Assembly (NCBI GenBank): GCA_019118985.1
Contig: DWXX01000054.1
Span: 1-10,452, forward strand
DNA from: Candidatus Faecalibacterium faecipullorum
GTDB taxonomy: Bacteria > Bacillota > Clostridia > Oscillospirales > Ruminococcaceae
Length of the DNA: 10,452 bases
Direction: 5' to 3'
Shown piece after piece: positions 6,972-10,452 of this stretch. A model generated the notes under the pieces. That model was not told the origin of the DNA, ran no database searches, and worked only from the letters and a program-made list of their open reading frames with translations. The stretch's first letter is position 1. Each line of letters opens with the position of its first letter. Position numbers and translations under genes: made by a program.

Positions 6972-7000
6972 TTGCGCCGGCACCGGCTTTCTGCTACAAT
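6972..7000 (+). promoter_or_regulatory. Sigma70-type promoter of the antitoxin-fic operon
   Basis: TTGCGC (6972-6977), a 17-base spacer and TACAAT (6995-7000) predict a start near 7007, about 25 bases before the GTG of the antitoxin gene. It lies just inside the left repeat, so it would travel with the cassette. Confidence 0.7.
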
Positions 7001-7031
7001 GGGATCATCAAGCGACAGGAGGTTTTGCACC

Positions 7032-7202
7032 GTGAAGCCGATTTCCATCGAGCGTTCCCTGAAAAACGCACTCGCCTCTTCTGCAATGGAAGGTTTTCCC
7101 GCCGACGACGCCGTCATGCAGGACTGCCTGCGCCTGCTTCGCGGGGAAACAGACATCAATGCGCTGATCGCACAGATCAAGATGCAGAAAAGGGAAGCAT
7201 AA
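7032..7202 (+). CDS. VbhA-like antitoxin of a class I Fic module
   Basis: This short gene encodes 56 residues beginning MKPISIERSLKNALASSAME. Residues 16-21 read S-S-A-M-E-G and satisfy the inhibitory motif (S/T)xxxE(G/N) that small Fic antitoxins insert into the active site of their partner to block ATP positioning. The following stretch, GETDINALIAQI, matches the helical remainder of VbhA-type antitoxins. The start is GTG at 7032, supported by AGGAGG (7017-7022) 9 bases upstream; a longer open frame to the left crosses the promoter and terminator and is not needed. The stop is followed after 1 base by the fic ATG, so the genes are translationally coupled. It should neutralise the downstream toxin in the cytoplasm. 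Family assignment rests on motif, size and position. Confidence 0.85.
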   Translation: MKPISIERSLKNALASSAMEGFPADDAVMQDCLRLLRGETDINALIAQIKMQKREA

Positions 7203-7203
7203 G

Positions 7204-7791
7204 ATGCCATATACCATTGACCCTCTGACAGAAGGCTGCTATCCTGGAACCACTGTCCTGATCAACAAATTTGATCTGCGCGACGCCGCCAAGCTGAGGG
7301 AAGCCGAGGCGCGCATTGTTCCCTTAAAGTATGCTTTATGGCAGCAGCATCCGCCGGCTTCCTCTTTTGACTTCGCCCATTATAAGGCCATTCATGCATT
7401 CCTATTTGAGGATCTATACGATTGGGCCGGGAAAATAAGAACCGTCAATCTATCCAAGAAAGGCACTTCATTTTGTCCCGCCGGCCAAATAGAAACGATG
7501 GCTGCGGCGATTTTCGGCAGGCTGCACGCGCATCATTTATTCTGCGGCTTACCGCACGATATTTTTGTCCGTGAATTAACGGATTTTTATCAGCGCACCA
7601 ATGAACTGCATCCATTTCGCGAAGGCAATGGCCGTGCCCAGCGGTTATTTCTGTCAGAGCTCTGCCGTAATGCCGGTTATGAGCTCGACTTTTTCTCAAT
7701 CGATACCGACCTGCTGATGATTGCAACCATTCAAGCGGCAAATGGGGTCGATAGCCTTCTTTACCAACTCTTACATGAGGCAGTCAAATAG
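7204..7791 (+). CDS. fic: Fic family protein, predicted AMP-transferase toxin
   Basis: A 195-residue FIC-domain protein expected to transfer AMP from ATP to hydroxyl side chains of target proteins; in related bacterial class I systems the targets include topoisomerase subunits. The full catalytic motif HPFREGNGRAQR is present at 136-147, with the essential H136 and intact anion-binding and final Arg positions. The beta-hairpin flap region KKGTSFCPA (85-93) and the upstream LYDWAGKIRTVNL (71-83) are also canonical. The short length and separate upstream antitoxin make it a class I, VbhT-FIC-like protein without an internal inhibitory helix. AAAAGGG, about 9 bases before the ATG, lies inside the end of the antitoxin gene. 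Codon use is markedly less GC-biased than in the flanking genes. Its TAG stop shares its last G with the first base of the right 25-base repeat. There is no sign of degradation. Confidence 0.95.
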   Translation: MPYTIDPLTEGCYPGTTVLINKFDLRDAAKLREAEARIVPLKYALWQQHPPASSFDFAHYKAIHAFLFEDLYDWAGKIRTVNLSKKGTSFCPAGQIETMAAAIFGRLHAHHLFCGLPHDIFVRELTDFYQRTNELHPFREGNGRAQRLFLSELCRNAGYELDFFSIDTDLLMIATIQAANGVDSLLYQLLHEAVK

Positions 7792-7815
7792 CACGGGCCG
7801 CCGTTTTTGTTGTGT
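7791..7815 (+). repeat. 25-base direct repeat, right copy
   Basis: Identical to 6932-6956. It starts on the last base of the fic stop codon and reproduces only the 3' arm and T-tail of the upstream terminator, without the 5' arm. It therefore cannot form that hairpin on its own and looks like a duplication left by insertion. Confidence 0.9.
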
Positions 7816-7825
7816 TGTTCACAGT

Positions 7826-7863
7826 AAAACCCCGCCGCAGCCCACAGCCGCGGCGGGGGTTTT
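7826..7863. terminator. Bidirectional terminator between fic and folC
   Basis: AAAACCCCGCCGC (7826-7838) pairs with GCGGCGGGG, a bulged G and TTTT (7850-7863) around an 11-base loop. TTTT ends the plus side and the complementary U-run ends the minus side. It lies 3 bases beyond the folC stop and 34 bases beyond fic, so it can serve both convergent genes. Confidence 0.85.
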
Positions 7864-7866
7864 GGT

Positions 7867-9134
<1,268 letters not shown>

Positions 9135-9138
<4 letters not shown>

Positions 9139-9677
9139 TGCGAGCGCCTCCCGCTGCGGCCGCGGGCCGCCGCCATCAGGGCATGGTTTGCCAGCAGCGC
9201 CCGCACCAGCACGAACTCCGCCCCGGCCAAAATCACCGCGTTGGGGATGCGGGCGGCCAGCACCGCCCAGGCGTAGCCGTAGAACAGGTGCAGCGCCAGC
9301 GAGTTGAGGACCATCGAGCCGACCATGTGACCCAGCAGGATGCCGCCGGCCAGGCGCACCCCTTCGCTGCGGGCGGGCAGGCGCCGCCAGCCCCACCCGG
9401 CGAAGAAGCCCACCGCCCCTGCGCCGACGGTGATGAGGGGGTTGACGGCGTAGCCGGCCAGCACCCCGCCGATGACGTCGGCCAGGGCGCCCACCGCAAA
9501 GCCGGCCCCCGGCCCGAACAGCACCGCGGCCAGCACCACCGGCAGGCTGCCGAGGTTGAACCGCAGAAAGCCGGTCGAGATGCTGAGCACCCGGCTGAAG
9601 ACCACGCTCATGGCCACCAGCAGAGCGCAGAAGGTGAGGGTGCGCAGCGAGGCGCTTTTCTGTGATTTGAAGTCCAT
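9135..9677 (-). CDS. folT: ECF transporter S component, probably folate-specific (FolT)
   Basis: A 180-residue membrane protein with about six hydrophobic helices, the size of an ECF S component. It binds the vitamin and works with a shared EcfA/A'/T energising module encoded elsewhere. It begins MDFKSQKSASLRTLTFCALL and continues with LRFNLGSLPVVLAAVLFGPGAGFAVGALADVIGG, matching the folate-family S-component pattern (LRxxxGxLPVxLAxxLFGPxxGxxVGxxADxIG). Specificity for folate is supported by the tetrahydrofolate aptamer in its leader and the 4-base overlap with folC. I chose ATG 9677 because AGGAGGT lies 7 bases upstream; the frame stays open for another 67 codons but would run back into the leader RNA and has no hydrophobic or conserved content. 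Confidence is high for the family and good for the substrate. Confidence 0.88.
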
Positions 9678-9685
9678 TGCAAATA

Positions 9686-9757
9686 CCTCCTGTTTTCGGG
9701 AGGGAGGGACGGCAAACGGCCCTCCCCCATGCGACAAACCGCACAAAGGAGGGCCGT
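9686..9757 (-). promoter_or_regulatory. Probable expression platform masking the folT ribosome-binding site
   Basis: In the leader RNA four complementary blocks follow each other. ACGGCCCTCC (9757-9748) can pair perfectly with GGAGGGCCGT (9725-9716). CCCTCCCTCCC (9708-9698) follows, and GGAGG (9690-9686) is the ribosome-binding site. CCTCC/GGAGG pairing would hide the site, whereas GGGGGAGGG pairing with CCCTCCCTCCC would free it. The 10-bp hairpin lacks a proper U-run, so translational control is more likely than termination. The switching model is inference from pairing by eye. Confidence 0.45.
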
Positions 9758-9786
9758 GAAGTTCCGGCAGACATTCACGCCCGGGC

Positions 9787-9808
9787 CGCGGGCATACCAC
9801 GGCCCGCG
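9787..9808 (-). promoter_or_regulatory. GC-rich leader hairpin after the aptamer
   Basis: CGCGGGC (9808-9802) and GCCCGCG (9793-9787) form a 7-bp stem. An overlapping alternative pairs CGGGCCG (9806-9800) with CGGCCCG (9788-9782). The two pairings exclude each other, so this could be a relay between aptamer and expression platform, or simply a GC-rich spacer. Confidence 0.3.
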
Positions 9809-9822
9809 CCCAGATCCATGCA

Positions 9823-9922
9823 GCAGCGGGATGCAGGCTGCGCACCGCGGGAAAACTTCGCCTTCGTCCGCAGCACAACTCCCCGTTGATGCGGCACTTA
9901 ACGCGCGCAGCCTTACTCTGTT
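9823..9922 (-). promoter_or_regulatory. Tetrahydrofolate (THF-I) riboswitch aptamer
   Basis: Read on the minus strand, the conserved THF-I blocks appear in order with correct spacing: AGAGTA (9919-9914), GCGTTAAGTG (9904-9895), ACGAAGGCGAA (9867-9857), CGCGGTG (9849-9843) and TGCATCCCGCTG (9835-9824). Stem P2 GGCTGCGC/GCGCAGCC (9912-9905 with 9843-9836) is perfect. P3 is made of CCGCA/TGCGG (9894-9890 with 9872-9868) and CAAC/GTTG. It lies about 145 bases upstream of the folT start, its usual genetic partner. Binding of reduced folate should lower folT-folC expression. Boundaries are approximate. Confidence 0.88.
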
Positions 9923-9995
9923 GATCTTTTCAAACTATGCTAAAGCGATACGGTCCGGCGGCCGTCCTGCCGGGGGCGGGGCCGTTCCATGCCCT

Positions 9996-10024
9996 ATTAT
10001 ACACCCTGCCCGCCCCCACCGCAA
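9996..10024 (-). promoter_or_regulatory. Promoter of the folT-folC operon
   Basis: On the minus strand TTGCGG (10024-10019), a 17-base spacer and a perfect TATAAT (10001-9996) predict a start near 9989. The leader of about 312 nt then contains the THF aptamer and the expression platform. Confidence 0.8.
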
Positions 10025-10042
10025 GCCGCCGGCATAACATTT

Positions 10043-10452
10043 TTACCCAACGCCGGTAGGCTTACCGCTCGCGTCCACCTCAAACTGACAGCCAGACGCC
10101 GTTTGCATGGCTTTTACGGCGTCTGCCCATTTGGTGGTGTTGCCGTCCACTTTGGTAACGCCGCTGTAGGTAGGATCACCGCCAATCCCCTCTGTTGCAT
10201 TGCCGTTCCAATAGCAGGCCTTGGTGGTCAAGGTATAATGGTACTGCTTGTTACCACACAGCCGATCATTTTGTTATCACTTCCTTGCGTTTCGCCCACC
10301 AGGCCGCCTGCGTCGCTTCCGTAGATCGTTGCATTTGACACCGTACATTCAATAATTTGGCCGCCATGAAGTTTTCCGGCAATGACGCCGTTGTTCGCGT
10401 CTGGTGGTATAAGCCCACCAAAACCAAAATCCTTCATACGAGTAACCACCGG
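10043..10452 (-). pseudogene. GLUG-repeat surface protein, 3' fragment with frameshift (continues past window edge)
   Basis: Two overlapping frames on the minus strand make one recognisable protein tail. The upstream frame is open from the window edge to a TGA at 10230-10228 and contains a GLUG-type unit: CTVSNATIYGSDAGGLVGET, then SDNKMIGCVVTSSTI. The next frame is open from about 10280 to a TAA at 10045-10043. It contains YHYTLTTKACYWNGNATEGI, GGDPTYSG, VDGNTTKWADAVKAMQTASG and FEVDASGKPT, the usual ending after GLUG repeats in clostridial cell-surface proteins ('CYYxxGxATxGIGG ... W.DAV..MN'). The shift lies around 10230-10280. No LPXTG, dockerin or transmembrane anchor follows, so the tail also looks truncated. 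GC content is lower than in the folate genes. A sequencing error could also explain the frame change. Confidence 0.6.

Larger units (their letters stand above)
6932..7815 (+). mobile_element. Putative inserted Fic toxin-antitoxin cassette bounded by direct repeats
   Basis: Between the two 25-base repeats lie one promoter, the VbhA-like antitoxin and fic, and nothing else. Removing one repeat plus the interior (859 bases) would restore a continuous terminator tail running into the folC terminator. The fic gene uses TTA, ATA and AGA-type codons and is visibly poorer in GC than its neighbours, as expected for acquired DNA. No transposase, integrase or terminal inverted repeats are present, so the movement mechanism is unknown. 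The element call is inference from repeats, composition and gene content. Confidence 0.45.

Noticed and set aside
6642..7031. A 130-codon N-terminal extension of the antitoxin
   Set aside because: It would span the candidate small RNA, its terminator and the antitoxin promoter. The GTG at 7032 has an ideal AGGAGG and gives a protein of normal family size.
4996..7035. A 679-codon open frame on the plus strand
   Set aside because: Low-complexity composition, antisense to exonuclease III and the first MATE gene, and crosses two promoters and a terminator; no recognisable domain.
9139..9774. An N-terminal extension of folC through the transporter gene (635 residues in total)
   Set aside because: The extension runs over folT in another frame, has no similarity to anything recognisable, and folC has its own ribosome-binding site and canonical start at 9138.

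Overview
The window is GC-rich and compactly organised, with strong AGGAGG-type ribosome-binding sites, sigma70-like promoters and frequent GTG starts. It carries a PepV-type dipeptidase, an ECF-type vitamin transporter subunit under a tetrahydrofolate riboswitch, and a stand-alone acyl-ACP thioesterase. Together these suggest a high-GC member of the Clostridia, probably an Oscillospiraceae/Ruminococcaceae gut bacterium of the Faecalibacterium-Gemmiger-Subdoligranulum type. That placement is inference; there is no rRNA or marker gene here to prove it.

Layout. Bases 1-862 (+ strand) hold the last codons of a probable recG and an acyl-ACP thioesterase gene. A bidirectional hairpin terminator (about 881-915) separates them from a five-gene minus-strand operon. 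In transcription order that operon is: MATE transporter, exonuclease III, second MATE transporter, small multidrug-export-like membrane protein, PepV dipeptidase. It starts at a promoter near 6557-6585, and its gaps are roughly 15-55 bases.

The 490 bases between that operon and the next genes are not empty. A promoter at 6745-6773, a foldable three-way junction at 6782-6850 and a textbook terminator at 6913-6949 together look like an unassigned small RNA of about 170 nt. Directly behind its terminator sits a lower-GC toxin-antitoxin module: a 56-residue VbhA-like antitoxin with the SxxxEG inhibitory motif, then a Fic AMP-transferase 1 nt downstream, both under their own promoter. The module is bracketed by a 25-base perfect direct repeat of the terminator's 3' arm, and the second copy begins on the last base of the fic stop codon. 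This looks like a scar of precise insertion.

On the minus strand, folC follows an S-component gene (probably folT) with a 4-base ATGA overlap. Their 312-nt leader has a consensus-like promoter (9996-10024), a clear THF-I riboswitch aptamer (about 9823-9922), and alternating purine/pyrimidine blocks that could mask the folT ribosome-binding site. The pair couples folate uptake to polyglutamate trapping under folate feedback. The window closes with a minus-strand, frameshifted fragment of a GLUG-repeat surface protein.

The most interesting points are the inserted Fic module with its terminator-derived repeats, and the unassigned small RNA next to it.
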